Assembly: GCA_028717865.1 (NCBI GenBank)
Contig: JAQUMZ010000103.1
Span: forward strand, 1-8,162
DNA length: 8,162 nt
Source of the DNA: Elusimicrobiota bacterium
GTDB lineage: Bacteria; Elusimicrobiota; Elusimicrobia; UBA1565; UBA9628
Reading direction: 5' to 3'
Below, in pieces: positions 1 through 6,848 of the stretch. The translations under genes and the position numbers were made by a program. Numbering within the stretch: position 1 is the first letter of the stretch; each line of letters begins with the position of its first letter. The notes beneath the pieces were generated by a model that saw only the letters and a program-made list of their open reading frames with translations, made no database searches and was not told the DNA's origin.

Positions 1-1
1 G

Positions 2-2209
2 ACGTTCTTCAACCGGGAGCGCCTGCTGGCTCCCCCGGACCTCGCCCAGCTCGCCGTCGTCAAGTACCCCTACGACATCGAATACGTGGGCAACGGCGAG
101 ATCCTGACCGTGGAGGCCATGCCGGAAGACGGCCGGCGCCGCATGGAGGTGGACCGCGCGACGGGGTTCGTCCTGGACGAGGCCTACGAGCGCCTGCCCA
201 CGACCTTCGTCATCCGGCGCGGCGAGCTGCGGCCCAAGCAGGTGGCCCTCACCTTCGACGACGGCCCGTCGGAGCCGTTCACGGGCCTGATCCTCGACGC
301 CTTGCGCGACCTCCGGGTCCCGGGGACGTTCTTCGTCATCGGCGAGAACGCGGAGCGCCACCCCGACCTCGTCGAGCGCATCTGGCGCGAGGGCCATGAG
401 CTCGGGAACCATTCCTACACCCACCCCGACATCGCGGCGGTCTCGGAGCGGCGCGCGCGCCTGGAGCTGACGGCGACCCAGCGCGCCCTGCAGAGCATCC
501 TCGGGCGCTCGACCATAATGTTCCGCCCCCCCTACAACGCCGACGCCGAGCCCAGCCGCGCCGACGAGGTGCGGCCCATCCTGCTGGCCGCCCGGCTCGG
601 CTACCTGACGGTCGGGGAATTCATCGATCCCCGCGACTGGGAGCTCGAGCGCTATCTGCCCGACGGCACCCGCCGCCGGCGCACGGCGGAGGAGATCGCC
701 GGCCTGATCGAGGGCCAGGTCCGCAAGGAACGCGGGAACACCGTCCTGCTGCACGACGGCGGCGGCGACCGCTCCCGGACGGCGGCCGCCTTGCGGCTGG
801 TCGTGCCGCGACTCCAGGCCGAGGGCTACCGCTTCGTTTCCGTCTCCGGCCTCGTCGGAGCCTCCCGCGACCAGGTCATGCCGCCCGCGAACCAAGGCGA
901 CGCCGCCCTCATCGGGGTCGACCGCGCCGTCTTCGAGGCCTTCTACTGGGCGGGCTGGCTCCTGCGCCTGGCGTTCTTGTCGGCGATCGCGCTGGCCGTG
1001 CTGCGCATCGCGCTCGTCTCCGTCCTGGCCGCGGCCGCCCGGCGCCGGGAGCGCCGGCGGACCTTCGATCCCTCGTACCGGCCCTCGGTCAGCGTCCTGA
1101 TCGCCGCGTTCAACGAGGCGGGCGTGATCGAGGGCACGATCCGGGCCGCCCTGGCCGGCGGGGACGCCGCGCAGGTCGTGGTGGTCGACGACGGCTCGCG
1201 CGACGCCACCGCCGAGGTCGTGCGGCGGGCCTTCGCCGCCGACCCGCGCGTGCGCCTGCTGCGGCAGGAGAACCGGGGCAAGGCCGCCGCCTTGAACCTC
1301 GCCGTGGCCGCCTCGACGGGAGAGATACTCGTCTGCCTGGACGCCGACACCCGCCTGGCCCCGGGCGCCGTGGCCAAGCTCGCGCGCCCCTTCGCCGACC
1401 CCGCGGTGGGGGCCGTCGCGGGCAACGTCAAGGTGGGCAACCTGGTCAACCTCCTGACGCGCCTGCAATCGATCGAATACGTCACCAGCCAGAACCTGGA
1501 CCGCCGGGCCTACGCCCGGCTCAACGCCGTGACCGTGGTTCCCGGCGCCGCGGGCGCCTGGCGCCGAAGCGCCGTGGCGGCGGCCGGGGGCTTCCTTGCC
1601 GATACCCTGGCCGAGGACATGGACCTGACCTGGCGCATCCGCCGCGCCGGCGCGCGGGTGGAGGTCGAGCCGCAGGCCCTGGGGTTCACCGAGGCCCCGC
1701 ACACGATCCGGACGCTGTTTCGCCAGCGGTTCCGGTGGGTGTTCGGGACCCTGCAGTGCCTCTGGAAGCACCGCGACGCCCTGGGCCGCTACGGCTGGTT
1801 CGGGACCTTGATGATGCCCTCGATGTGGCTGTTCCAGATTTTCTACCAGGCCCTTTCGCCGCTGATCGACCTGCAGGTGGCGTGGGTGCTGGGCTGCCTG
1901 CTGGAGTCGCTGCTGTTCCGGGGCGTCCTCGGCGCCGACTGGCAGCCGCTGCCGGTCCTGGCCGCGACTCTCTACCACGTGGGCTTTCTGTATCTCTTTT
2001 TCTTCTTGATCGAGTTGGCGGGGTCCGCGCTGGCCTTCTGGATGGACCGCGAGGACTACCGAAGGCTGTGGTGGCTGTTCACGCAGCGCTTCCTCTACCG
2101 GCAGATCATGTACATGGTGGTGCTCAAATCCATCCAGGCCGCGCTCGTGGGCCGGCGCGCGCATTGGGGCAAGATCGAGCGCCAGGGCACCGTGGCCGCG
2201 CCGGATTGA
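2..2209 (+). CDS. Fused polysaccharide deacetylase and processive family 2 glycosyltransferase, membrane-bound (5' end outside window)
   Basis: The frame is open from the left edge, so the GTG at 86 is probably an internal valine and the true start lies upstream. Counting from the codon at position 2, a NodB-type deacetylase domain carries TFDDGP (84-89), the metal-binding HSYTH (H137, H141), RPPY (175-178), DPRDW (209-213) and LLHD (H251). A membrane segment follows at about 317-346. Next is a GT2 domain with VVDDGS (394-399), DAD (447-449), an ED pair (538-539) and QRFRW (575-579), the QxxRW signature of processive synthases such as PgaC/IcaA and hyaluronan synthase. Hydrophobic segments at about 601-640 and 651-683 form the C-terminal membrane part. 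In known relatives a GH18-like domain precedes the deacetylase, and the first 60 or so visible residues look like its end. Inferred role: making an N-acetylhexosamine polymer at the inner membrane and deacetylating it outside. Polymer identity is not readable from sequence. Confidence 0.9.
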   Translation, partial: TFFNRERLLAPPDLAQLAVVKYPYDIEYVGNGEILTVEAMPEDGRRRMEVDRATGFVLDEAYERLPTTFVIRRGELRPKQVALTFDDGPSEPFTGLILDALRDLRVPGTFFVIGENAERHPDLVERIWREGHELGNHSYTHPDIAAVSERRARLELTATQRALQSILGRSTIMFRPPYNADAEPSRADEVRPILLAARLGYLTVGEFIDPRDWELERYLPDGTRRRRTAEEIAGLIEGQVRKERGNTVLLHDGGGDRSRTAAALRLVVPRLQAEGYRFVSVSGLVGASRDQVMPPANQGDAALIGVDRAVFEAFYWAGWLLRLAFLSAIALAVLRIALVSVLAAAARRRERRRTFDPSYRPSVSVLIAAFNEAGVIEGTIRAALAGGDAAQVVVVDDGSRDATAEVVRRAFAADPRVRLLRQENRGKAAALNLAVAASTGEILVCLDADTRLAPGAVAKLARPFADPAVGAVAGNVKVGNLVNLLTRLQSIEYVTSQNLDRRAYARLNAVTVVPGAAGAWRRSAVAAAGGFLADTLAEDMDLTWRIRRAGARVEVEPQALGFTEAPHTIRTLFRQRFRWVFGTLQCLWKHRDALGRYGWFGTLMMPSMWLFQIFYQALSPLIDLQVAWVLGCLLESLLFRGVLGADWQPLPVLAATLYHVGFLYLFFFLIELAGSALAFWMDREDYRRLWWLFTQRFLYRQIMYMVVLKSIQAALVGRRAHWGKIERQGTVAAPD

Positions 2210-2372
2210 GCGGAACCGCCCGGAATTATCGGATCGGACGAAAAGTCTGGATTTGGCGCCGCTCCAGCATCTCGCGCGGGGTGCCCGGAGGAAGGCCGCA
2301 CCCGGCTCCTTGGTCACGCGAGCGCCGAAAAAATGCAACCGCCCCGCAATCCCTTTTCCCGCCCGAAAAAAG

Positions 2373-2378
2373 CATAAT
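2373..2378 (+). promoter_or_regulatory. Putative -10 element (CATAAT) of the phospholipase D-like gene
   Basis: CATAAT ends 6 bases before the GTG at 2385. That spacing would put the transcription start at or next to the start codon. No good -35 box is visible 16-18 bases upstream. The 175-base gap it sits in (2210-2384) also holds two copies of CCGAAAAAA, at 2325-2333 and 2363-2371. Nothing else is recognisable there. Confidence 0.45.
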
Positions 2379-2384
2379 GCCCCC

Positions 2385-3761
2385 GTGCAGGCGGCCTATT
2401 GCGCATTATGGCTGGCGACCGTGCCGGGCCTCTCCCGGGGCGCCGCGGCGCGGGAAACGCACCCCCTGCCGACTTTGCAGCAGAGCCTCGAACGCATGGG
2501 CCCCTCGCTGCCCGGCTTCTGCGCCGCGGCGGCCGTTCCGGCCGCGCCTCCGGGGCCGGGCCTGAAGGGCGCGCCGGCGCCCCGGGGCTTTTTTCCGGGC
2601 GCCGCCGCCCGGCTCCAGCCGGGAGACTGGGCGGCCTACCAAAGCTATCTCGACGCCGTGACCGGCACGCAAAGCTCGGGCAAGAATTCGATCGAATTCC
2701 TCGTAGACGCCGAGGCCTCGGGCTCGGAACTCGCCGCCATCGCCGGGGCCGAATGGACGGTCCATATCGAGGTGTACCAGTACCAGGCGGACGAGGTGGG
2801 CTGGACCCACGCCCGGTTGTTGGCCCGCAAGGCGGCCCAAGGCGTGCGCGTGCGCCTGCTGCTCGACGCCTACGGCACGAAGACGGACGGACCCGGCGTC
2901 AAGAGGCTCATCCGGTTCCTGCGCCGCGGCGGCGTCGAGGTGGAGGTCCGGCCCGCGCCGCTCTTCAAGGATCACCTCGACCATCGCAAGGTGATGGTCA
3001 TCGACGGGGCCGTCGGAATCGTCGGCGGCATGAACATCGGCAAGCTCTACGCGCAGGAGTGGCACGATCAGCAGTGCCTGATCCGGGGGCCGGCCGTGGC
3101 GAAGCTGCAGGAGGCCTTCCTGGCCCAATGGCGGGCCGCGGGGGGACGGCGCATCCCGCCGGAGGAGCGGCTGTTCCCGAAGCTGGCCGAACCGACCGAC
3201 GGCGTGGAAACGCGCGTGATCCCCCACCAGGGCTGCGGCCGGGACCGCCGCATCAAGGACGCCTACCTGGGCGCCTTCGCCACGGCGCGCCGGCTCATCC
3301 GCATAGCCGATCCGTATTTCGCCGAGCCCGAGATCGTCGCGGCCTTGGCGGCGGCGGCGCGCCGGGGGGTCAAGGTGCAGATAGTCCTGCCCCTGCACAA
3401 CGACATGAAGCTCGTGCAGGACGCCTCCCGGGCCTTTTATCCGGACCTGCTGACGGCCGGGGTGGAAATCTACGAGTACCAGCCGCGCATGGCGCACGAG
3501 AAGGTGGCGCTGGCGGACGATTACTGGGTCACCTTCGGCTCCTCCAACCTGGACGCCCGCAGCCTCGCGGACAACGACGAGCTCAACGTCGTGGCGACGG
3601 ACGCCCGGTTCGCGGCCGTGGTGGAGAGCCGGCTTTTCGAGCCGGACCTCAAGAACAGCCGGCGCATCCTGAGCTATGCTCCCAGCCTGGCCGAGAAGGC
3701 CGCGCGCCGGGCCTGGAGATTGCTCGTGAACGACGGCGGCGATTTTCCCCCCGAGGGCTGA
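2385..3761 (+). CDS. Phospholipase D superfamily protein, cardiolipin synthase-like (two HKD motifs)
   Basis: From GTG 2385 the protein has 458 residues. It contains both HxKxxxxD motifs of the phospholipase D superfamily, HRKVMVID (H200, K202, D207) and HEKVALAD (H371, K373, D378), each followed by the usual GGMN- or GSSN-type stretch. Two HKD halves in one chain of this length is the layout of bacterial cardiolipin synthases of the ClsB/ClsC type, which transfer a phosphatidyl group between phospholipids. Unlike ClsA there is no pair of N-terminal membrane helices. Instead the first 23 or so residues look like a weak signal peptide (hydrophobic AYCALWLATVPGL, then small residues), followed by a Pro/Ala-rich linker to about residue 75. 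The frame is open back to a TTG at 2253, but the residues before 2385 look non-coding and a -10-like hexamer sits just before the GTG. ATG 2496 is another possible start. A secreted nuclease or phospholipase cannot be excluded. Confidence 0.85.
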   Translation: MQAAYCALWLATVPGLSRGAAARETHPLPTLQQSLERMGPSLPGFCAAAAVPAAPPGPGLKGAPAPRGFFPGAAARLQPGDWAAYQSYLDAVTGTQSSGKNSIEFLVDAEASGSELAAIAGAEWTVHIEVYQYQADEVGWTHARLLARKAAQGVRVRLLLDAYGTKTDGPGVKRLIRFLRRGGVEVEVRPAPLFKDHLDHRKVMVIDGAVGIVGGMNIGKLYAQEWHDQQCLIRGPAVAKLQEAFLAQWRAAGGRRIPPEERLFPKLAEPTDGVETRVIPHQGCGRDRRIKDAYLGAFATARRLIRIADPYFAEPEIVAALAAAARRGVKVQIVLPLHNDMKLVQDASRAFYPDLLTAGVEIYEYQPRMAHEKVALADDYWVTFGSSNLDARSLADNDELNVVATDARFAAVVESRLFEPDLKNSRRILSYAPSLAEKAARRAWRLLVNDGGDFPPEG

Positions 3762-3781
3762 TCCGGCCGGCCCGCAATCGG

Positions 3782-3787
3782 TATAAT
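3782..3787 (+). promoter_or_regulatory. Consensus -10 element (TATAAT) upstream of trpF
   Basis: A perfect TATAAT lies 18 bases before the trpF ATG, in the 44-base gap after the phospholipase D-like gene. CTGATC at 3758-3763 is a weak -35 candidate with an 18-base spacer and overlaps the previous stop codon. The predicted leader is only about a dozen bases and has no clear Shine-Dalgarno sequence. Confidence 0.6.
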
Positions 3788-3805
3788 ACGGGACCGCGCG
3801 GCATT

Positions 3806-4459
3806 ATGAAGGTAAAGATCTGCGGGATCACGAATCGCGAGGACGCCGTCTGGGCCCTCAACGACGGCGCGCATTTTATCGGCGTGGATTTCCGCAGGCG
3901 CAGCCCGCGCCGCGTGGCGCCGGAGGCGGCGAAGGACTGGGTGCCCGGCCTGCCCGCCTTCGCCTCCGTGGTGGGGGTCTTCGACGACGAGCCCTCCCAA
4001 TGGATCGCGAAGGTCGCCGCCGATATGAACCTCAAGGGCGTCCAGCTGAGCGGCCCCCAGACCCCCCAGCGGCTCCGGGGCCTGCGCCAGGTCTTGACGA
4101 TCACCGAGTGCCCCCCCTTCATCATCAAGGCCATGGCCTGCCCCGGCCCCGAGGCGCTCGAGGCCATCCCGCGCTGGGGCGACGCCGTAGACTACGTCCT
4201 GCTCCACGACCCCGCGGAAGGCCGGCCGGGACGAAACCCGCGGCCTTTCGATTGGAGCCTGGCGGCCGCCGCGGCGGCGCACGGCAAGCCGGTGTTCCTG
4301 GGCGGGGGCCTGACCGCCGAGAACGTGGGCGAGGCCGCGCGCCTAGGCCGGCCCTTCGCCGTGGACGCGACCGCCGGCGTCGAGAAGTCCACCCGGCACA
4401 AGCACCGGGCCAAGCTGCGCGCCTTCATCACCGCCGCCCTGCTGGGACGGCCGGCTTAG
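3806..4459 (+). CDS. trpF: Phosphoribosylanthranilate isomerase
   Basis: This 217-residue protein has the usual length and motif order of TrpF, the single-domain (beta/alpha)8 barrel that converts N-(5-phosphoribosyl)anthranilate to CdRP in cytosolic tryptophan synthesis. Visible motifs are KICGIT at the N-terminus with the catalytic Cys6, a SPRRV segment supplying the conserved Arg, VGVF (56-59), VQLSG (79-83), an Asp in LLHD (D135) at the expected spacing before FDW (148-150) as general acid, GGGLTAENV (166-174) and VDATAGVE (186-193). Several positions differ from the norm: VQLSG replaces VQLHG, the Gly-rich GGSGK-type stretch before FDW is replaced by GRNPR, and the GVE motif is followed by KSTRHKH instead of the common PGxKD. 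No other trp gene is in the window. The ATG at 3806 is chosen because KICGIT belongs at the extreme N-terminus and a TATAAT lies just upstream; in-frame open sequence further upstream is antisense-like GC-rich shadow of the preceding gene. Confidence 0.92.
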   Translation: MKVKICGITNREDAVWALNDGAHFIGVDFRRRSPRRVAPEAAKDWVPGLPAFASVVGVFDDEPSQWIAKVAADMNLKGVQLSGPQTPQRLRGLRQVLTITECPPFIIKAMACPGPEALEAIPRWGDAVDYVLLHDPAEGRPGRNPRPFDWSLAAAAAAHGKPVFLGGGLTAENVGEAARLGRPFAVDATAGVEKSTRHKHRAKLRAFITAALLGRPA

Positions 4460-4468
4460 AACGCCGGC
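4450..4468 (+). terminator. GC hairpin around the trpF stop codon (possible terminator)
   Basis: GCCGGC (4450-4455) and GCCGGC (4463-4468) can pair into a 6-bp stem with a 7-base loop that contains the trpF stop codon. No T-tract follows, so this is at best an atypical terminator and may be chance in GC-rich DNA. Confidence 0.25.
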
Positions 4469-4492
4469 GCGGCCTTCGCCCGGCTCCCGCTT

Positions 4493-4501
4493 TGCTAAAA
4501 T
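4493..4501 (+). promoter_or_regulatory. Putative extended -10 element (TGC-TAAAAT) of the membrane protein gene
   Basis: TAAAAT (4496-4501) is preceded by TGC, giving the TGn extended -10 form, which can work without a good -35 box; none is visible here. It ends 9 bases before ATG 4511, implying a leader of about three bases. It would drive the membrane protein gene and the phosphorylase-like gene behind it. Confidence 0.5.
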
Positions 4502-4510
4502 CAATCAGGC

Positions 4511-6061
4511 ATGGCCATTTTGCGCGAAGAGCGGCACGAACTGCTCGACTCGAAGATCCGATTCCACGACCGCCACCGCTTCGAGATCAAGCTGGACGTC
4601 TCCCTGCCCGAGGCGGCGCGCGGCGTTTACCGCGTGGAAACCTACTTCTTCATCCCGCGGGCGCTGAACGTCAACCCCGCCACCTACACGAAGGCGGATT
4701 TCTACAACGGCACGCAGCAATATATTCGCTTCAAGACCCCGCAGCTGGACCTGGGCAAGCTGCTCGACGCGAGCCTGGAGGGCTCGCCGCTCTCCCGCGT
4801 GGCGCGCAATGCCTCGGAGCTGCTGGCCGGGAAGCGCGGCGGCGGCCTGGAGTCCCGCACGGTCGAGGAGATCAAGCTGCTCGGCTGCATGGCCCGGGGC
4901 GCGATGCGGGACTACGTCAAGCAGCTGCTCGACGAGCTCGCGCTCGCGGGAGAAAGCAACGAGGCGCGCCTGGCCGCCGCGGCCGCCAGCAGCCTCGCCT
5001 TCCTGGCCGACGTGCGCGCCCTCACCGGCCGGGTCCGGGCCCTGCGCCCGGACCTGACCCATCCGGCCATGCCGCAGCGCCTGCGCGACGCCTTCGCCTT
5101 CCTCGACGAGTTCCTCAGCCTCAACGCGGAGGAATATCTCGCGGAGCTCCTGGAGGGCGTGCGCGCGCGGCCCGGGGCGCGCGCGGCCCTGGCCGCGGTG
5201 GACGCGGCGCTGGCGGCCCTGCTGCTCGAGCAGCCCGCCCATCGCCGCGCCATGGGCTACCCCTCGGTCGTGCGGGACTCCGGCCGCAACGAGACCATCG
5301 TCTATCGGCGCTCGGTGCTCAAGAAATTCATCTCCAGCGTCCTCTACCTGAACATCCAGGTCTCCGAGTGGGAAGGCTTCATGCAGTTCCTCTTCGGGCT
5401 GGCCGCCGGCATCGCGATGCTCTTCGCCGTGACCGCGGCCATCTTCGCCCAGAGCCGCTACGCCGTCAACAGCCTGCCGTTCGTGGCCGTCGTCGTGGCC
5501 AGCTACGTCTTCAAGGACCGCGTCAAGGACTGGCTCAAGATGCTGTTCTCCCGGGGCATCACCCGCTGGCTCGCCGACCGCAAGGTGAGGATCCTCGACC
5601 CCCTCCACGGCGGCCAGATCGGCTCGTTCAAGGAAGCCTTCAGCTTCCTCGGCGGCGGTTCGGTGCCTCCCGATATCTCGCACCGGCGCAACATCGACAA
5701 CATCACCTCGGTCGACGAGGAGGGCAAGCCCGAGCGGGTGTTCAAGCACGAGAAAGAGGTCACCCTTTTCACCGGCCGCATCGCCAGCCGCCATTCGCGG
5801 CTGCGCGACCTCAACGACATCATGCGCTTCAGCATCCGGGAGTTCGCGCGCTACGCCGACGATCCCGAGATCGATTATCTGCACCTGGATGCGCGGACCG
5901 GGGAGCTCAACGCCCGGCGCTGCGCCCGCGTCTACCACGTCAACATGGTCGTGAAGTACCTCGGCCGCGACGCGGGAGGCCGGCAGCGGACCGCTTACGA
6001 ACGCGTGCGCATCGTGCTGGACCAAAGGGGGATCGTGCGGCTCGAAGAGGTCCCCGTCTAG
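4511..6061 (+). CDS. Uncharacterised protein with two membrane segments
   Basis: I cannot assign this 516-residue protein to a named family. Residues 1-80 are soluble and rich in beta-type sequence, with a distinctive YFFIPRALNVNP (45-56) and an aromatic TKADFYNGTQQYIRF stretch (60-74). Residues 115-245 look all-helical, with Ala/Leu-rich heptad-like runs that could form a bundle or coiled coil. Two hydrophobic segments at about 292-313 and 318-335 form a probable membrane hairpin followed by the basic KDRVKDWLK. The C-terminal 170 residues are soluble and mixed, including a FLGGGS turn (379-384) and a charged IASRHSRLRDLNDIMR segment (424-439). A two-segment hairpin would leave both large parts on the same side, most simply the cytoplasm. 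No catalytic motif is recognisable. It lies 16 bases before the phosphorylase-like gene, so the two are probably cotranscribed. The ATG is chosen from the adjacent extended -10 and the immediate start of conserved-looking sequence. Confidence 0.8.
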   Translation: MAILREERHELLDSKIRFHDRHRFEIKLDVSLPEAARGVYRVETYFFIPRALNVNPATYTKADFYNGTQQYIRFKTPQLDLGKLLDASLEGSPLSRVARNASELLAGKRGGGLESRTVEEIKLLGCMARGAMRDYVKQLLDELALAGESNEARLAAAAASSLAFLADVRALTGRVRALRPDLTHPAMPQRLRDAFAFLDEFLSLNAEEYLAELLEGVRARPGARAALAAVDAALAALLLEQPAHRRAMGYPSVVRDSGRNETIVYRRSVLKKFISSVLYLNIQVSEWEGFMQFLFGLAAGIAMLFAVTAAIFAQSRYAVNSLPFVAVVVASYVFKDRVKDWLKMLFSRGITRWLADRKVRILDPLHGGQIGSFKEAFSFLGGGSVPPDISHRRNIDNITSVDEEGKPERVFKHEKEVTLFTGRIASRHSRLRDLNDIMRFSIREFARYADDPEIDYLHLDARTGELNARRCARVYHVNMVVKYLGRDAGGRQRTAYERVRIVLDQRGIVRLEEVPV

Positions 6062-6077
6062 CCGGGCCCCGGCCGCG

Positions 6078-6791
6078 ATGGACGCCTTCAAGAAGCTCTT
6101 CGGCGTGGAGAAAGCCCGGCTCCAGCCGGACTGCATCATCTCCCCGCTCGATGAAGTCGAGCTCTTCGCCGGGCCGGGGCCGGTCCAGCGCGCCCGGGGC
6201 GATTATTTCCGGGTCGCGAACGTCCCGCGCGCCACCGTCATCGGCACGCGCTACAGCCTGCTGGCGGGCGACTGCGTGCTGGGCCTGGCCGACTCCCCCT
6301 GCCGGAACGTCTACCTGTTCAACTGCTGCGGAGGCGTCGACGTCGGGATAGGCGCGGCCTTTTCGGTGCGCGCGGCCTTCAACTTCGAGAGCTTCAGCGG
6401 CATGCTGGCGGGGGCCGAGGCCGCCGCCTGCCCGCTTGCGGACGCGCGGCTGGCGGAGGCGTTCGCCTCGTTCTCCCGCCTGCCCGCCGGGACTTGCGCC
6501 ACGGTGGGCTCGCTGGCCCTGGAGGAAAGTTTTCTCCCCCGCTTTCGCGCGCTGGGGGTGAACTGCCTGGACATGGAGTGCTCCGCGGTGTTCTCCGCCG
6601 CCGAGAAGGCCGGCAAGAGGGCGCTGGCTCTGCTCTACGTCTCCAACCGCGTTCCCGACAAGCCCTGGCATGAACAGCTGGACCGCGCGGACATCCTGAG
6701 GCTCGGCCGGGCGCGCCGGGACCTGGCCGCGCTTCTGACGGGCTTCATAAAGCGGCCGCCCGGACGAACCGATCCGGGCCTTTCGACCTAA
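6078..6791 (+). CDS. Divergent nucleoside phosphorylase-fold protein (uridine phosphorylase-like C-terminal half)
   Basis: This 237-residue protein has the length and C-terminal signature of the NP-I (PNP/UDP) phosphorylase family. VGSLALEE, then GVNCLDMECSAVF (160-172), matches the family's EME motif, whose Glu (here E167) binds ribose hydroxyls. LLYVSNRVPDKPW (185-197) aligns with the next strand; its Asn-Arg (N190-R191) resembles the VNR of uridine phosphorylase, not the catalytic Asp of purine phosphorylases and MTA/SAH nucleosidases. FNCCGGVDVGIG (81-92) sits where the family has its central Gly-rich strand. The N-terminal half is unusual: the GDP-x-R phosphate loop is absent, with CIISPLDEVELF (19-30) in its place. 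It may bind a nucleoside or nucleotide, but phosphorolysis is uncertain and it could be a hydrolase or sensor. It starts 16 bases after the membrane protein gene and lacks a Shine-Dalgarno sequence, suggesting an operon. Confidence 0.75.
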   Translation: MDAFKKLFGVEKARLQPDCIISPLDEVELFAGPGPVQRARGDYFRVANVPRATVIGTRYSLLAGDCVLGLADSPCRNVYLFNCCGGVDVGIGAAFSVRAAFNFESFSGMLAGAEAAACPLADARLAEAFASFSRLPAGTCATVGSLALEESFLPRFRALGVNCLDMECSAVFSAAEKAGKRALALLYVSNRVPDKPWHEQLDRADILRLGRARRDLAALLTGFIKRPPGRTDPGLST

Positions 6792-6835
6792 TCCGCCCGG
6801 GGCCCTCAAGCCCTGGCTAATCCCGCCGGACGGGC

Positions 6836-6841
6836 TATCCT
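6836..6841 (+). promoter_or_regulatory. Putative -10 element (TATCCT) of the amidase gene
   Basis: TATCCT ends 7 bases before ATG 6849 in a 57-base intergenic gap, again predicting a transcript that begins at or next to the start codon. No convincing -35 box is visible. A small CCCG/CGGG hairpin (6822-6834) lies just upstream. Confidence 0.4.
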
Positions 6842-6848
6842 AAGGCAT

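Noticed and set aside
86..88. GTG 86 as the start of the glycosyltransferase
   Set aside because: The same frame is open to the left edge and the upstream residues read like continuing protein (TFFNRERLL and onward), so the codon is most likely an internal valine.
2253..2384. Coding extension of the phospholipase D-like gene back to TTG 2253
   Set aside because: The extension crosses a -10-like hexamer and reads as basic, non-conserved residues. GTG 2385 gives a signal-like N-terminus.
2406..3497. 363-codon open frame on the - strand
   Set aside because: It is antisense to the phospholipase D-like gene with its clear HKD motifs, and its composition is Arg/Gly/Pro/Ala-rich shadow sequence.
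2399..3805. In-frame 5' extension of trpF
   Set aside because: It is out of frame with the phospholipase D-like gene and low in complexity. TrpF proteins begin at the KICGIT motif, which fits ATG 3806.
4450..4468. Strong rho-independent terminator after trpF
   Set aside because: The hairpin has only a 6-bp stem and no T-tract, so it is listed only as a weak possibility.
4505..6139. Long open frame of 544 codons on the - strand
   Set aside because: It lies antisense to the membrane protein gene, has low-complexity composition (runs of E, G, A, V, D, H) and no recognisable motif. In DNA this GC-rich, antisense frames stay open by chance.
4000..6351. 783-codon open frame on the + strand
   Set aside because: It overlaps trpF, the membrane protein and the phosphorylase-like gene out of frame and is almost all Arg, Ala, Pro and Gly, typical of a GC-rich shadow frame.
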